Source: Brachyspira sp. SAP_772 (GTDB taxonomy: Bacteria; Spirochaetota; Brachyspiria; Brachyspirales; Brachyspiraceae). Taken from it: 64,000 nt of DNA. The stretch lies in NCBI RefSeq assembly GCF_009755885.1, contig NZ_VYIX01000001.1:516419-580418 (forward strand), read 5' to 3'. The notes below the pieces were generated by a model, which was not told the DNA's origin, searched no databases, and saw only the letters and a list, made by a program, of their open reading frames with translations. Made by a program: the position numbers and the translations under genes. How positions within the stretch are numbered: the first letter of the stretch is position 1; each line of letters begins with the position of its first letter. Of this stretch, positions 26,389 through 36,565 are shown piece after piece.

Positions 26389-28203
26389 ATGAAAAATCTA
26401 TTAATGGTGAAATTTATAGCGCCTTTTGTAATATTTTTATTAATATTATTTTTAGCAATTTTTATTATTTATAAACCTTTATATAGAGAGCGGTTTTTAA
26501 ATGAAAGATATCTAAAACTATTAGAAGCAAAGACAAGAACAGAAAGTTATGTTGAAGAATTAAAAAATACCATATACGTTATGGGGGCATATTTAGAGTC
26601 TAATCCTAGTTTAGTTGAAGTTGGAAATTTTTTAACTAATGTTCAAAAACTTGATTCAGGCTATTTAAATATTTATTTTGGCGACACTATTCCTTATTCT
26701 CAAGGCGGAATTTTTATAAATTCATTAGAACCTTTTCCATTAACATATGATCAAACTTCAAGAGATTGGTATAGGGCTTCTATTACAACTAATGATATAA
26801 TGATAAGTAATCCTTATATTGATTATGTATCTAAAAAACTTACAGTAACATTTTCAAAAGCAGTTTATACTAATGGATCTTTAAAAGGTGTTTGTGCTAT
26901 AGATTTTGATAATATAAACGGCATAGCTTCAAGTTTAAAAAAGAATTTTGAAGAGGAAGTTTATATTGTTTCTGAAAATGGTATTTTTATGACTCATGAA
27001 GATAAGAATTATATATTAAATGAAACAAATAATTTATTTACTTATGAAACGTTTGCTAATTTTAGCGGTAATTTATTATCTCATGTTGGTGATTTGAATA
27101 TAATAAAAGATGAGTGGTATTCTATTCAGAAAGTAGATAATGCTCCTTGGATATTGGTATTTAAGGGAAGTGCTAAGCCGTTTTACTCAGAGTTTAATTC
27201 TTTAATGCTTTATTTATTTTTGTGTATAATTATTCTTATAGTTTTAGAATGTTTATTGGTGGCAAAAATAGTAATACCTTTATCTCATAATTTATATAGG
27301 GCTATTGATGTAATGAAGCTTATGAAAAATGGGAGGTTTGATAATAAATTTGATAAAAGAGATTTGGATAGAAAAGATGTTGCGGGTATTTTAGCGAATT
27401 CTATTAATGATATGCAAAATGTAATTTATGAAATACTTGCCAAATTGCAAACTAATATATCTCTTATAAACAGTTCTTCTGAAAAGATATCAGGGGGAAT
27501 AGATGATTTATCAAATAGAACTTCATCTCAGGCTGCTGCTGTTGAGCAGATGACAAGCTCTATAGAGAATTTATTTTCTGCTATATCAAATACTTCAAAG
27601 AGTTCATTTGAGGCTAAGAATATGAGTTCTAAAGTTACGGAGTCTACTCAAAATGGAGTTAATGCTGTTAATAAAATATCGCATAATATGATGGAGATTT
27701 CTGAATCTAGTAAAGAGATTTCTAATATTACAAAATTAATACAATCAATAGCTTTTCAAACAAACATATTAGCTCTTAATGCTGCAGTAGAAGCAGCTCG
27801 TGCGGGAGAGCAGGGAAGAGGATTTGCTGTTGTAGCTTCCGAGATTAGAGCATTGGCACAAAATGTTAATGAGGCGGCTGGAAATATTACTAATATTATA
27901 GATAAAACTGTTTCTAAGATAGAAATTGGAGATGAGTCAGTTAAATCTTCTTTAGAGATACTTTTAGAGATAGAAAAATCGGCTAAAGATGTTTCGGATA
28001 TATTAGTTAATATATATGAATCAGCTTCTGAAGAGGAGGATAGCGTAAGACAGATTAATGTTGCTATGAATGAATTAAATGAGATTACTCAGGAAAATTC
28101 AGAATTAGCAAATCAGAGTTCTATTTTAGGAAAAGAGATTGTAGATGGAGCTAATAATTTGTCATTAGAATTAGAATATTTTAAAGTTAATACAGATGAT
28201 TGA
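26389..28203 (+). CDS. methyl-accepting chemotaxis protein (Cache-type sensor)
   Basis: The 604-residue protein has a membrane helix at about 8-30, an extracytoplasmic Cache-like sensor domain at about 35-270 (with the motif [11 protein letters not shown] and [18 protein letters not shown]) and a second helix at about 276-300. A short HAMP-like region leads into the MCP signalling domain (about 365-595). The hairpin tip, near residue 450-485, reads [20 protein letters not shown] and [13 protein letters not shown]. It relays ligand binding to the CheA/CheW array. GGGGG precedes the ATG. The ligand cannot be read from the sequence, but Cache domains often bind amino acids or organic acids. Confidence 0.95.
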   Translation: MKNLLMVKFIAPFVIFLLILFLAIFIIYKPLYRERFLNERYLKLLEAKTRTESYVEELKNTIYVMGAYLESNPSLVEVGNFLTNVQKLDSGYLNIYFGDTIPYSQGGIFINSLEPFPLTYDQTSRDWYRASITTNDIMISNPYIDYVSKKLTVTFSKAVYTNGSLKGVCAIDFDNINGIASSLKKNFEEEVYIVSENGIFMTHEDKNYILNETNNLFTYETFANFSGNLLSHVGDLNIIKDEWYSIQKVDNAPWILVFKGSAKPFYSEFNSLMLYLFLCIIILIVLECLLVAKIVIPLSHNLYRAIDVMKLMKNGRFDNKFDKRDLDRKDVAGILANSINDMQNVIYEILAKLQTNISLINSSSEKISGGIDDLSNRTSSQAAAVEQMTSSIENLFSAISNTSKSSFEAKNMSSKVTESTQNGVNAVNKISHNMMEISESSKEISNITKLIQSIAFQTNILALNAAVEAARAGEQGRGFAVVASEIRALAQNVNEAAGNITNIIDKTVSKIEIGDESVKSSLEILLEIEKSAKDVSDILVNIYESASEEEDSVRQINVAMNELNEITQENSELANQSSILGKEIVDGANNLSLELEYFKVNTDD

Positions 28204-28232
28204 TGATATTTAAAATGTTATTATGATTAAAA

Positions 28233-28268
28233 AAATAAAGGACTTGCATATTTACAAGCCCTTTATTT
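28233..28268. terminator. bidirectional intrinsic terminator
   Basis: AAATAAAGGACTTG and CAAGCCCTTTATTT pair with one mismatch around an eight-base loop. A-runs and T-runs flank both sides. It separates the chemoreceptor from the convergent barrel gene. Confidence 0.82.
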
Positions 28269-28278
28269 TTATTTATTA

Positions 28279-28935
28279 TTAATTCCCGCCAAAATGATAT
28301 CCTATACTCATTAAAGCTCCAATAGAATGATGCTTACTTATACTTCTTGAAGCAAATAGTTTTGATATATCATTTTTATTAAAAAACATATATTCATAAA
28401 AAAGATTAATACCTACTACCAAAGCATGTTTATCATAAATATATATTCTTCTTTCAGCAGATAGATTTATATATAAAGATATTGGAACTTGACTAAGCTT
28501 TACATTAAGACCGCCTATAAAAGGTATAAATTTAGCTCCAATAGAAATACCATACGCAGTAGATTGGTTTGTATTAATAGTGCTTTCTAAAAAGATAGGA
28601 GCTGCTACAAATTTACAAGCTAAACCAGTATTAATACTCATTATATCCATTTGATTTATACTATATTTATCACTTGGATTATTTTTTATAGATAAAGAAC
28701 CAAAACTAATCCCTGTATCAAATAATAAGTCTATACCTTTAAATTTTTTACCTATTGGAAAATGATATCCTAATTGTAAGTTTAAATCTCCTCTACCTTC
28801 AACTACACTTTCTGTTAAATCTGTAAAACTTCCAGCAACTCCAAGTTTAGGAAGTAAATCTAATGTAAATCCAGCAAATAGATTATTTGAAATTATTATT
28901 ATAGATGCAATAATTATAAATATTTTAGTTTTCAT
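28279..28935 (-). CDS. outer-membrane beta-barrel protein, 218 aa
   Basis: A signal peptide (residues 1-21, ending NNLFA) precedes a run of alternating amphipathic strands, for example LNLQLGYHFPIGKKF, GLACKFVAAPIFLESTI and the last strand HSIGALMSIGYHFGGN. The pattern fits a small outer-membrane barrel. No family is recognised. AAGGA lies about eight bases before the ATG. Confidence 0.7.
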   Translation of the reverse strand: MKTKIFIIIASIIIISNNLFAGFTLDLLPKLGVAGSFTDLTESVVEGRGDLNLQLGYHFPIGKKFKGIDLLFDTGISFGSLSIKNNPSDKYSINQMDIMSINTGLACKFVAAPIFLESTINTNQSTAYGISIGAKFIPFIGGLNVKLSQVPISLYINLSAERRIYIYDKHALVVGINLFYEYMFFNKNDISKLFASRSISKHHSIGALMSIGYHFGGN

Positions 28936-29116
28936 ATTTGTAGTCCTTAGCTTTTATTTATAATAGTGAGTAAACTATTCAAAGTTATAATATTTGGCAT
29001 AATCTAATGCTTTGTAGATTTTATTGTCGGTTATTAGTGTTAGGGCTTTAAATAATAAATATTATGTAAACTATAAAATAATAAATAAAAGTCAATTTGT
29101 CTTTTAATAAAAAATA

Positions 29117-30364
29117 TCAGCTAAATAAATTATAAAACAAAGGCATTATAAAACATACTATAAAAGCCCATGCTGCGTAAATATATATGTAGAACACACT
29201 TTTGCTGTCTCCTATAGTGATGTTTTTAATATCTTTTATATCTTCATTGTTTTTAAAAATATTTAAAATAGATTTTATGTTAAAAATTGTTATAAAAACT
29301 AAATTGCCAAGCATAACCAAATTTGTACCTACTAATGTTATTTTGTTTGGGGTAATTCCATATTCTGCTAATCTATACAAAGAAGATGTTAATACTAATA
29401 TGTCAAACAATATTGCTACTATAGGAAGAACAATATATAAAGCCTTAGTAAATATGCTTGATTTATAATCAGCTCTTACAAAGAACATGTTTAATACTAT
29501 TACAGCAAGCATAATATTATAAAGTACAAAAGTAACTCTATTATCATAAGGTCTTATATCAGGCATTAATAGAAGAAGCAAAAGTATAAATATAAATAAT
29601 AAACTAAAAGGCATTAATATTCTTGATAAATATATAGAAATATTAGTTTTCATTTTTCTATAAACTATATATACCAAAAAAGGAAATATTGAACTTAAGA
29701 ATGATATGGATAATAATATTAATTTAAATATAATCTTTTCATCTAAAATATTAAAAATATCTTTTATCAAAAATATAACTATCGCTGCAAATATTCCAAA
29801 TACTGTTGATACTACACCTGCTATTAAACATGCAAATATTGATATATCAGCAGAAAAAGTAAAAAACTCTGAAATGGTTTTAGAATTTAATACTTGAAAA
29901 CCGTTATATGATAAAGCTATTATTATAAAAAATATGATAACAGAAAATATATATTTAATATAATAAAACTGTGAATATGCTTCTATGTTTTCAATAGTAC
30001 CAATTGCTGCAAAGAAAATAGTGCTTAAATTGAGAATTGACACAAATAAAAAAGATAAAAATATTATAATAATATTTATTAAATTAAACTTTGAATTAAT
30101 ATTGAATATCAAACTAAAACAGAAAAAATAAAATATATAAAAATAAAAACTATATAAAATATTAAAATTATTAGTGGAATAAACACTATCAATTAATTTA
30201 TCAATATTTACAATATTTAAATAAGAATATATAGTAATTGCTAATGATGCGATAACACCTATAGCAATAATAATCAAATTTGATATTAAATTATTTTCTA
30301 ATATTTTTTTTATTTTAGTATTTATGTTATCTATATTAGTTATTAGTTTATTATTTTCTTGCAT
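29117..30364 (-). CDS. polytopic membrane protein, 415 aa, unknown function
   Basis: After a short cytoplasmic N-terminus (about 25 residues) roughly ten hydrophobic helices follow, for example LISNLIIIAIGVIASLAITI, FIIIALSYNGFQVL, IFACLIAGVVSTVFGIFAAI and AAWAFIVCFIMPLFYNLF at the end. No transporter motif or family is recognised. The gene stands alone, divergent from glgP. The intact long frame supports it as real. It might be a transporter or an envelope protein; the sequence does not say. Confidence 0.75.
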   Translation of the reverse strand: MQENNKLITNIDNINTKIKKILENNLISNLIIIAIGVIASLAITIYSYLNIVNIDKLIDSVYSTNNFNILYSFYFYIFYFFCFSLIFNINSKFNLINIIIIFLSFLFVSILNLSTIFFAAIGTIENIEAYSQFYYIKYIFSVIIFFIIIALSYNGFQVLNSKTISEFFTFSADISIFACLIAGVVSTVFGIFAAIVIFLIKDIFNILDEKIIFKLILLSISFLSSIFPFLVYIVYRKMKTNISIYLSRILMPFSLLFIFILLLLLLMPDIRPYDNRVTFVLYNIMLAVIVLNMFFVRADYKSSIFTKALYIVLPIVAILFDILVLTSSLYRLAEYGITPNKITLVGTNLVMLGNLVFITIFNIKSILNIFKNNEDIKDIKNITIGDSKSVFYIYIYAAWAFIVCFIMPLFYNLFS

Positions 30365-30593
30365 TTTTAAAAATCCTAAAATAAATACAGCTCATAATGG
30401 TATATATTAATGAAAATTGATTATAAATGAGTAATTATAAAAGTCAATGAGAAATTATATTGTTATAAATAGTAGTATTAACTATAAAAAAATATAAAAG
30501 TTATAAAAAAAATATTTTTTGTTTTTTCATATTAATGCGATAATATTAGGTATGTATTCTATTTAATAATAGCTATGTATAAAAATACATTGC

Positions 30594-30622
30594 TTTTATT
30601 GTAAAATTATTATACAATAAAA
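30594..30622. promoter_or_regulatory. inverted repeat upstream of glgP
   Basis: TTTTATTGTA and TACAATAAAA form a perfect 10-base inverted repeat, with a nine-base spacer, about 30 bases before the glgP start. A smaller one (ATGTAT/ATACAT) lies just upstream. They could be operator sites or mRNA leader hairpins. The rest of 30365-30593 is plain AT-rich. Confidence 0.4.
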
Positions 30623-30651
30623 CATCTAAATTTTAAGGGGCGGTAATATTT

Positions 30652-33216
30652 ATGAAAGTAAGTAAATATATGGTTTCACCTTCTATACCAAAAGAGTTAG
30701 AACCATTAATGGAAATAACTAAAAACTTTTGGTGGTGTTGGAATCAAAAAGCAATTAATTTGTTGAGGAACATAGATATTGACAACTGGGATAAAAAAGA
30801 CCATAACCCTATAAGACTTTTAGGGGAATCTTCACAGGAATGTTTCGATACTATGCTTCATGATGATGCAGCTATGATGAATTTAGCTGAAGTTTATGAT
30901 GAGTTTAAGACATATATGAATCAGGAAACTTGGTATGATAGTTTAGATGATTCTCAAAAGACAAAAAATGAAAAGATTGCATATTTTTCTTTTGAATATG
31001 GTTTGCATGAATCTTTGCCTAATTATTCAGGCGGTTTAGGAATATTATCTGGGGACCATTTGAAATCTGCTAGTGATTTAGGTTTACCATTTGTTGCTGT
31101 TGGACTTTTATATAGAAAAGGTTATTTTAGACAATATTTAAATGCTGATGGCTGGCAGCAGGAATATGATATAGAAAATGACTTTTTTAATTTAGCATTA
31201 GAAAAAGTTTTAGATAAAAACGGCGAGACAATGAAAGTTGATGTTGATCTTCCGGGAAGAAAAGTTTATGCTCAAATTTGGAAGGCTAATGTTGGAAGAA
31301 TAGAGCTTTATTATTTGGATGCTAATATAGAAGAAAATAGCGTAGAAGACAGAGATATTACAGCTCAGCTTTACGGCGGTAATTTAGAGACAAGAATACA
31401 ACAAGAAATACTTCTTGGTATTGGCGGTATTAAGGCTTTAAATAAACTTGGTATTAAACCTACTATTTATCATATGAATGAAGGACATAGTGCTTTTCTT
31501 TCTTTAGAGAGAATGAGACAACTTATGGAAAACAATCATCTTGATAAAAATGCGGCAAGAGAGGTTGTTTATAGTTCTAACGTATTTACAACACATACAC
31601 CTGTACCTGCTGGTAACGATGTATTTCCTATGGATATGGTACAGAAATATTTTAGCGAGTATGTTAAACATATTGGCATGACTATGGATGAGTTCTTAAG
31701 ACTTGGAAGAATTAATCCAGATGACAATAAAGAAAATTTCTGTATGACAGTTTTAGCACTTAATTTATCTGCTGAAAATAACGGAGTAAGTTTGCTTCAT
31801 GGACATGTTTCAAGAGCTATGTGGAAAGATATATGGAAAGGAGTTCCTGAAGATGAGCTTCCTATTGATGCTATCACTAATGGTATTCACACATTAAGTT
31901 GGATTTCTTTTGATATGCAAAACTTATTAGATAGGTATTTAGGTCCTCGTTGGAGAACTAAACCTTTAGAGCATGAGGTTTGGGAGAGGGTACAAAGAAT
32001 ACCTGATGCTGAACTTTGGAAAACTCATGAGAGAAGAAAAGAGAGATTAATTGATTTCTGCAGAACTAGATTAAAATCTCAAATTACAAACAGAGGCTTT
32101 ACTAAAAATGAAATAGAGCATGCTGATCAAATACTTTCTCCAGATGCTTTAACTATTGGTTTTGCGAGAAGATTTGCTACATATAAAAGAGGAACTTTAT
32201 TATTTAGAGATTTAGACAGATTAAAAAAGATATTAAATAATAAAGATAAACCAGTACAGATAATATTTGCTGGTAAAGCACATCCGCATGATAATGGCGG
32301 TAAAGAGCTTATTAGAGAGATATCTGAAATTTGCAGAAGAGAAGATTTTAGAGATCATATAGTATTCTTAGAAGACTATGATATTAATGTAGCAAGATAT
32401 ATGGTTCAAGGTGTTGATGTATGGCTTAATAACCCAAGAAGACCATTAGAAGCCAGCGGTACAAGCGGAATGAAGGTTCCGCCTAACGGAGGTTTAAACT
32501 TCAGTGTATTAGATGGTTGGTGGGATGAAGCTTATGATGCTCAAAATGGTTGGGCTATTGGTAATAGAGAGCAGTATTCAGATTTAGAGTATCAAGATGA
32601 TGTTGAAAGTAAGGCTATATATAATGTATTAGAAAACGAGATTATTCCTCTTTATTATAACAACAGAGGAAGAGATGATATACCTCGTGAATGGGTATCT
32701 GCTATGAAATGGAGTATGCAAACTGTTTGTCCAGTATTTTCTACAAATAGAATGGTAGCTGATTATTATAATAAGTTCTATAATAAGGCTAGCAAAAGAT
32801 ATTTGCATATGATTAACAATGACTTTGAAAAGTCTAAAGCATTAAAAGAATGGAAACAAAATATATATTCTAAATGGTCTAAAGTTTCTTTTGAAAACAC
32901 TATTTCTGAGATGCCTTCAAGAAATTTAAAAGTTGGAAGTCAATTTGAAATAAAAACTATAGTAAATCTTGGAGATATAGCACCTGATTCTGTGAGAGTT
33001 GAACTTTATTATGGTAAATTAAGCATGAAAGAAGATATTATAGAGCCTTCTATTGTTGAGATGAAACATTCTGCTGATTTAGGCAATGGAAGACATTCAT
33101 TCAGCGGCTCTTTAGTATGTAATAATAGCGGACAGAGCGGTTTTGCTATAAGAATGTATCCATATAATAAAGATTTGAGTTACAAATTTGATATGAAACT
33201 TATTATTTGGAGCTAA
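30652..33216 (+). CDS. glgP: alpha-glucan (glycogen) phosphorylase, DUF3417-containing type
   Basis: This enzyme releases glucose-1-phosphate from stored glucan. The N-terminal about 110 residues form the DUF3417 region (LMEITKNFWWCWNQKAINLL) typical of the long bacterial and archaeal class. The catalytic domain shows YFSFEYGLHESLPNYSGGLG, MNEGHSAFLSLERMR, FARRFATYKRGTLLFRDLDR and the PLP-binding site EASGTSGMK with the lysine at residue 608. The 854 residues match the class length. GGGGCGG precedes the ATG. The C-terminal about 110 residues (from ENTISEMPSRNLKVGSQFEI) form a beta domain. It ends at a terminator. Confidence 0.95.
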   Translation: MKVSKYMVSPSIPKELEPLMEITKNFWWCWNQKAINLLRNIDIDNWDKKDHNPIRLLGESSQECFDTMLHDDAAMMNLAEVYDEFKTYMNQETWYDSLDDSQKTKNEKIAYFSFEYGLHESLPNYSGGLGILSGDHLKSASDLGLPFVAVGLLYRKGYFRQYLNADGWQQEYDIENDFFNLALEKVLDKNGETMKVDVDLPGRKVYAQIWKANVGRIELYYLDANIEENSVEDRDITAQLYGGNLETRIQQEILLGIGGIKALNKLGIKPTIYHMNEGHSAFLSLERMRQLMENNHLDKNAAREVVYSSNVFTTHTPVPAGNDVFPMDMVQKYFSEYVKHIGMTMDEFLRLGRINPDDNKENFCMTVLALNLSAENNGVSLLHGHVSRAMWKDIWKGVPEDELPIDAITNGIHTLSWISFDMQNLLDRYLGPRWRTKPLEHEVWERVQRIPDAELWKTHERRKERLIDFCRTRLKSQITNRGFTKNEIEHADQILSPDALTIGFARRFATYKRGTLLFRDLDRLKKILNNKDKPVQIIFAGKAHPHDNGGKELIREISEICRREDFRDHIVFLEDYDINVARYMVQGVDVWLNNPRRPLEASGTSGMKVPPNGGLNFSVLDGWWDEAYDAQNGWAIGNREQYSDLEYQDDVESKAIYNVLENEIIPLYYNNRGRDDIPREWVSAMKWSMQTVCPVFSTNRMVADYYNKFYNKASKRYLHMINNDFEKSKALKEWKQNIYSKWSKVSFENTISEMPSRNLKVGSQFEIKTIVNLGDIAPDSVRVELYYGKLSMKEDIIEPSIVEMKHSADLGNGRHSFSGSLVCNNSGQSGFAIRMYPYNKDLSYKFDMKLIIWS

Positions 33217-33237
33217 TATCATTTTGATTTAGATATC

Positions 33238-33273
33238 AAAGGGTTTAACTTAAATAATTAAGTTAAGCCCTTT
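33238..33273 (+). terminator. intrinsic terminator of glgP
   Basis: AAAGGGTTTAACTT pairs with AAGTTAAGCCCTTT (one wobble) around an eight-base loop, 22 bases past the stop, followed by an AT-rich run. Confidence 0.8.
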
Positions 33274-33308
33274 ATTTGTATATTTATTATTTTTATAAGG
33301 ATAAAAAT

Positions 33309-34007
33309 ATGTTGGCTGTATTTGTTAATATGATTGCTGTTTTTATTGGTTCTATTATTGGAATTATATTTAAAAATAATTTATCAAAAAAATATGAAAA
33401 AGTTGTATTTATCTCTGCAGGTATAATATCCTTAACTATAGGTATTTCTATGGCTATTACTACTGAGCATATACTTATATTTGCTATATCTATTATGCTT
33501 GGAGGTCTTACAGGCACTATGCTTTCTGTGGAAGAGAAAATAGAATCTTTTGGGAAGTTTATAAAAAAAAGTTTTTCATTTAAAGATAATGCAGGGAATT
33601 TTAGTTTAGGTTTTTTGACATCATCAATACTTTTTTGTTCTGGTTCTATGTCTATAGTAGGTTCTTTTCAGGCGGGCACTACTGGCAATTATGATTTAAT
33701 ATTTACTAAGAGTGTAATAGACGGTTTTGTTGCTATATTTATGTCTACGGTTTATGGGGTAGGGGTTTCTTTTTCTGTACTTAGCATACTTGTTTATCAG
33801 GGGGCTTTAACTTTACTTTCTTCTTTTTTAGAGCCTTATGTTTCTCAGACTATGCTTAATGAGGTTTCTGCTGTTGGAGGAGCTACGGTTATGATGATAG
33901 GGCTTAATCTTCTAAATATTATTAAAATTAAAACGGGAGATTTTTTGCCTGCTTTGATTTATGCTATTTTTTTGGTTTTGGTTATACCATATATTTCCTT
34001 TTTATGA
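33309..34007 (+). CDS. DUF554 family membrane protein
   Basis: The 232-residue protein is nearly all membrane helices (seven or so). It matches DUF554: the N-terminal VFVNMIAVFIGSIIGIIFKN, LGFLTSSILFCSGSMSIVGS, the glycine-rich ALTLLSSFLEP region and GATVMMIGLNLL. The function of this widespread family is unknown; transport has been suggested. AAGGA seven bases before ATG 33309 sets the start; the frame is open upstream to 33276. Confidence 0.9.
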   Translation: MLAVFVNMIAVFIGSIIGIIFKNNLSKKYEKVVFISAGIISLTIGISMAITTEHILIFAISIMLGGLTGTMLSVEEKIESFGKFIKKSFSFKDNAGNFSLGFLTSSILFCSGSMSIVGSFQAGTTGNYDLIFTKSVIDGFVAIFMSTVYGVGVSFSVLSILVYQGALTLLSSFLEPYVSQTMLNEVSAVGGATVMMIGLNLLNIIKIKTGDFLPALIYAIFLVLVIPYISFL

Positions 34008-34045
34008 TATAATTACAATATTGCCATTTTTTACTAGGATTATTT

Positions 34046-35161
34046 ATGAATACTGTTTTAAAAAATTATTTAGAATATGCTAAAGAAAAGTCAAATATAG
34101 ATGAAGTTCAAAATACAAAGTTAATTACAAAAAATGAAAAGTTCTTAAAATTAAAAGAATTAGAGCATTCTAATGATATGCCTGCAATATGCAAAGAGAT
34201 TTCACTTGCTCTTAATGAAATGGATATATTAAAATCTTTTAGTGCTTCTAATTTTATTGCACATTCATTTTATCATGAAGATAATATTGATGAGGATATT
34301 GGCAAAAGAATAATAGATTTATTTTACAAAAATATTTATTATGCCTGCAAATATATAAATGATGCTGCTTTGGCATACAATATAGATGAAGATGATTTAA
34401 CAGCTGATGATATAGAGAATTTAGATATTGATATAATGTATAGAATAGATTATGAGGCACTTGCTTCTTTTACTGGCATTGATACTATGATTCCTGCGAT
34501 TATGACTTTAACATGCGGCAATCTTAATCTTCGTGCATATTTTAGAAGTTTAGAGCCTACTGAATATATAGAGTATATAGAAACTTATATTCCTAGCATG
34601 AGATATTTGCATGTTGGAATTGATGCTTCATTAAAAACAAAAATACTTGTATTATCTCCAAAGGTTGAGAGAGGATTTTTTATTGAAACTGCTGATACTA
34701 ATAATTGTTTTCATTTAATTACGCTTCTTGAAAATGAGATTTACAATAAAAAGTTATTAAAGAGATATGGAATAGATAATTTTGAGTTTAATGAATTAGT
34801 TTATAAAGTGGCAAGAGGGGAGGAGTATTCTCAAGAGATTATTGAAACAACCGCTCATCAGCAATACTATACAATATATGCTTTGCAAAGTGATGGTTCA
34901 TACAAAATAGAAGATGATAATGGAGAGCTTGATTTGGATAATATTTTGCACAGTGATATTTCTTCAGAGGATATACCTCAAATTGAAGGCACTCCTATTA
35001 TTATAATGGACAGTGAAGGCATGTGGACAAAACCTATAAAGTGGGATAATAGTTATTTCACAAAGCTACATCAGAAGTTAAACCCGTATGTTAATATATT
35101 GGATGAGATTACAGACGAAGAATACAAATCTTGGATGGATAAGATAAAGAAGTTTAATTGA
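34046..35161 (+). CDS. hypothetical cytoplasmic protein, 371 aa
   Basis: I do not recognise this protein. It has no signal peptide or membrane helix, is acidic, and looks mixed alpha/beta. The N-terminal half is helical and Asp/Glu/Ile-rich (YNIDEDDLTADDIENLDIDI); the C-terminal third may form a separate small domain (YTIYALQSDGSYKIEDDNGE). AGGA lies seven bases before the ATG. It follows DUF554 by 38 bases on the same strand, perhaps in one operon. Repeat copy R1 starts ten bases past its stop. Confidence 0.75.
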   Translation: MNTVLKNYLEYAKEKSNIDEVQNTKLITKNEKFLKLKELEHSNDMPAICKEISLALNEMDILKSFSASNFIAHSFYHEDNIDEDIGKRIIDLFYKNIYYACKYINDAALAYNIDEDDLTADDIENLDIDIMYRIDYEALASFTGIDTMIPAIMTLTCGNLNLRAYFRSLEPTEYIEYIETYIPSMRYLHVGIDASLKTKILVLSPKVERGFFIETADTNNCFHLITLLENEIYNKKLLKRYGIDNFEFNELVYKVARGEEYSQEIIETTAHQQYYTIYALQSDGSYKIEDDNGELDLDNILHSDISSEDIPQIEGTPIIIMDSEGMWTKPIKWDNSYFTKLHQKLNPYVNILDEITDEEYKSWMDKIKKFN

Positions 35162-35170
35162 TTTTTTAAT

Positions 35171-35400
35171 ATATCTAAAAAATTATATTTTGTCATAAAA
35201 GTTTTTGTTTTATTCAACTTTTTCCCGCCGTAAAAAGTTGCAAAAAGTGCAATTATTAGAATTATAATAATATATAAAATATTAGATAATAGCTGTTTTT
35301 AAGTTAAAAATGCAGTTGTTTTGTTTCTTTTATACCAATAAAAGAAGTGGGGTGCTACCCTACGGGCACGCTTCGCAGGGGGCAAAGCCCTGCAAATAAT
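35171..35400 (+). repeat. structured repeat family 1, copy R1
   Basis: R1 carries all three hairpin modules of the family. H1 is CAACTTTTT/AAAAAGTTG; H2 is TTTCTTTTA/TAAAAGAAG; H3 is GCAGGG/CCCTGC. Between H1 and H2 lies an AT-rich stretch. R1 and R2 are direct repeats 270 bases apart, near-identical over the first 165 bases. Together with 35401-35653 they fill the gap between the 371-residue gene and the LRR gene; no gene is seen in it. Confidence 0.85.
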
Positions 35401-35405
35401 TAAAT

Positions 35406-35440
35406 AAAAATATAATTTTAACAGACTTAAAAAATTCAGC
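35406..35440 (-). pseudogene. remnant of an LRR gene 3' end
   Basis: On the minus strand this segment reads FFKSVKIIF in frame, the same last codons as the intact LRR gene that ends at 35654, and it is followed by the same repeat. It looks like the scar of a second LRR gene, or of a duplicated 3' end. Confidence 0.55.
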
Positions 35441-35645
35441 ATATCTAAAAAATTATATTTTGTCATAAAAGTTTTTGTTTTATTCAACTTTTTCCTGCCG
35501 CAAAAAGTTGCAAAAAGTGCAATTATTAGAATTATAATAATATATAAAATATTAGATAATAGCTGTTTTTAAGTTAAAAATGCAGTTGTTTTGCTTCTTT
35601 TATATCAATAAAAGAAGTGGGGGTGCGGGGGCTAGTCCCCGCAAA
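35441..35645 (+). repeat. structured repeat family 1, copy R2
   Basis: R2 repeats R1 almost exactly up to H2, which is a perfect CTTCTTTTA/TAAAAGAAG stem here. Its H3 is GCGGGG/CCCCGC instead of GCAGGG/CCCTGC, a compensated pair change. It lies directly downstream of the LRR gene in the opposite sense. Confidence 0.85.
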
Positions 35646-35653
35646 TAAAAAAT

Positions 35654-36523
35654 TCAAAATATAATTTTGACAGACTTAAAAAAATTATTATCAAAAATGT
35701 TTTTATTCTTTATTTTAGTATCTATAAGAATTAATTCTTTTAATTTTTTCAACTTTTTTAATTCAGGAAGTTTTTTTATAGAACTTGAAAGAATATGTAA
35801 TTCTTCTAAATTTGTTAATTTGCAAATAGAATCAGAAATTTCTTTTAAGTTATTAGAACCTATTAAAAGTATTTGTAAATTTGTTAAATTAAATAATTCT
35901 TCAGGTAAAATTTTATATTTATTATAGCTTATATTTAAATATTTAAGTTTTTTTAAATAAGAAATTTCTTTAGGTATAATTTCTATATTGTTGCTCGATA
36001 AATCAAGAGCTTCTATATTTTGTAAATTTGAAATTTTTAAATCAATATTAGTAATTTTGTTTGCACTTAAATCTAAATTTTTTATATTCTCTAAATAAAA
36101 AATTTCTTCCTGAATATCATTTAAATTATTTTCGCTTATATTAAGAACTTCTAATTTTTTTAGATTTATAATTTCTCTTGATATACTGCCTATTTTATTC
36201 TCATAAATATTAAAGATTTTCAAGTTTTTCAAATTTGATATTCTATCATCAATAAAACTAATATTATTTCCAGATAAATTTATTTCTTCAAGATTTTCTA
36301 AACTATAAATAAAATTCGGTATTTCATCAAAATCATTATACATAAACCAAATTCTTTTTAATGATTTTAATTTAGAAATTTCATCTAAAAATAAATTACA
36401 AGGCAAACCATACAAATCAAGCTCTTCAATATTTTCTAATTCTTCTTTGCTTCTTGGGAAATTTGTTATTTTTAACTCCAAAGCCCAAGAAATAATTTTA
36501 TTAAAATCTTTATCTGATAGCAT
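35654..36523 (-). CDS. leucine-rich-repeat protein (cytoplasmic, no signal peptide)
   Basis: About 289 residues from ATG 36523. After a short N-terminal helix (LSDKDFNKIISWALELKI) the protein is a series of about ten 23-residue LRR units of bacterial type, for example LKNLKIFNIYENKIGSISRE and LQNIEALDLSSNNIEIIPKE. The frame is open further to a TTG at 36559, but that stretch holds a near-perfect promoter (TTGACA, 17 bases, TATAGT). That places the transcript start at or next to the ATG, so I choose ATG 36523 and infer a leaderless mRNA. The gene lies between same-sense repeat copies R2 and R3. Confidence 0.85.
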   Translation of the reverse strand: MLSDKDFNKIISWALELKITNFPRSKEELENIEELDLYGLPCNLFLDEISKLKSLKRIWFMYNDFDEIPNFIYSLENLEEINLSGNNISFIDDRISNLKNLKIFNIYENKIGSISREIINLKKLEVLNISENNLNDIQEEIFYLENIKNLDLSANKITNIDLKISNLQNIEALDLSSNNIEIIPKEISYLKKLKYLNISYNKYKILPEELFNLTNLQILLIGSNNLKEISDSICKLTNLEELHILSSSIKKLPELKKLKKLKELILIDTKIKNKNIFDNNFFKSVKIIF

Positions 36524-36530
36524 AGAATGA

Positions 36531-36559
36531 ACTATACTAAAAATTTTAAAGTTTGTCAA
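36531..36559 (-). promoter_or_regulatory. near-consensus sigma-70 promoter of the LRR gene
   Basis: TTGACA (36559-36554) and TATAGT (36536-36531) are 17 bases apart. The gene's ATG starts only seven bases after the -10 element. The -35 abuts repeat copy R3. Confidence 0.65.
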
Positions 36560-36565
36560 TTTTTT

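Noticed and set aside
35171-35645. Direct repeats R1/R2 as a CRISPR array
   Set aside because: Only two units with a 270-base period, unit length over 160 bases and no unique short spacers or cas genes.
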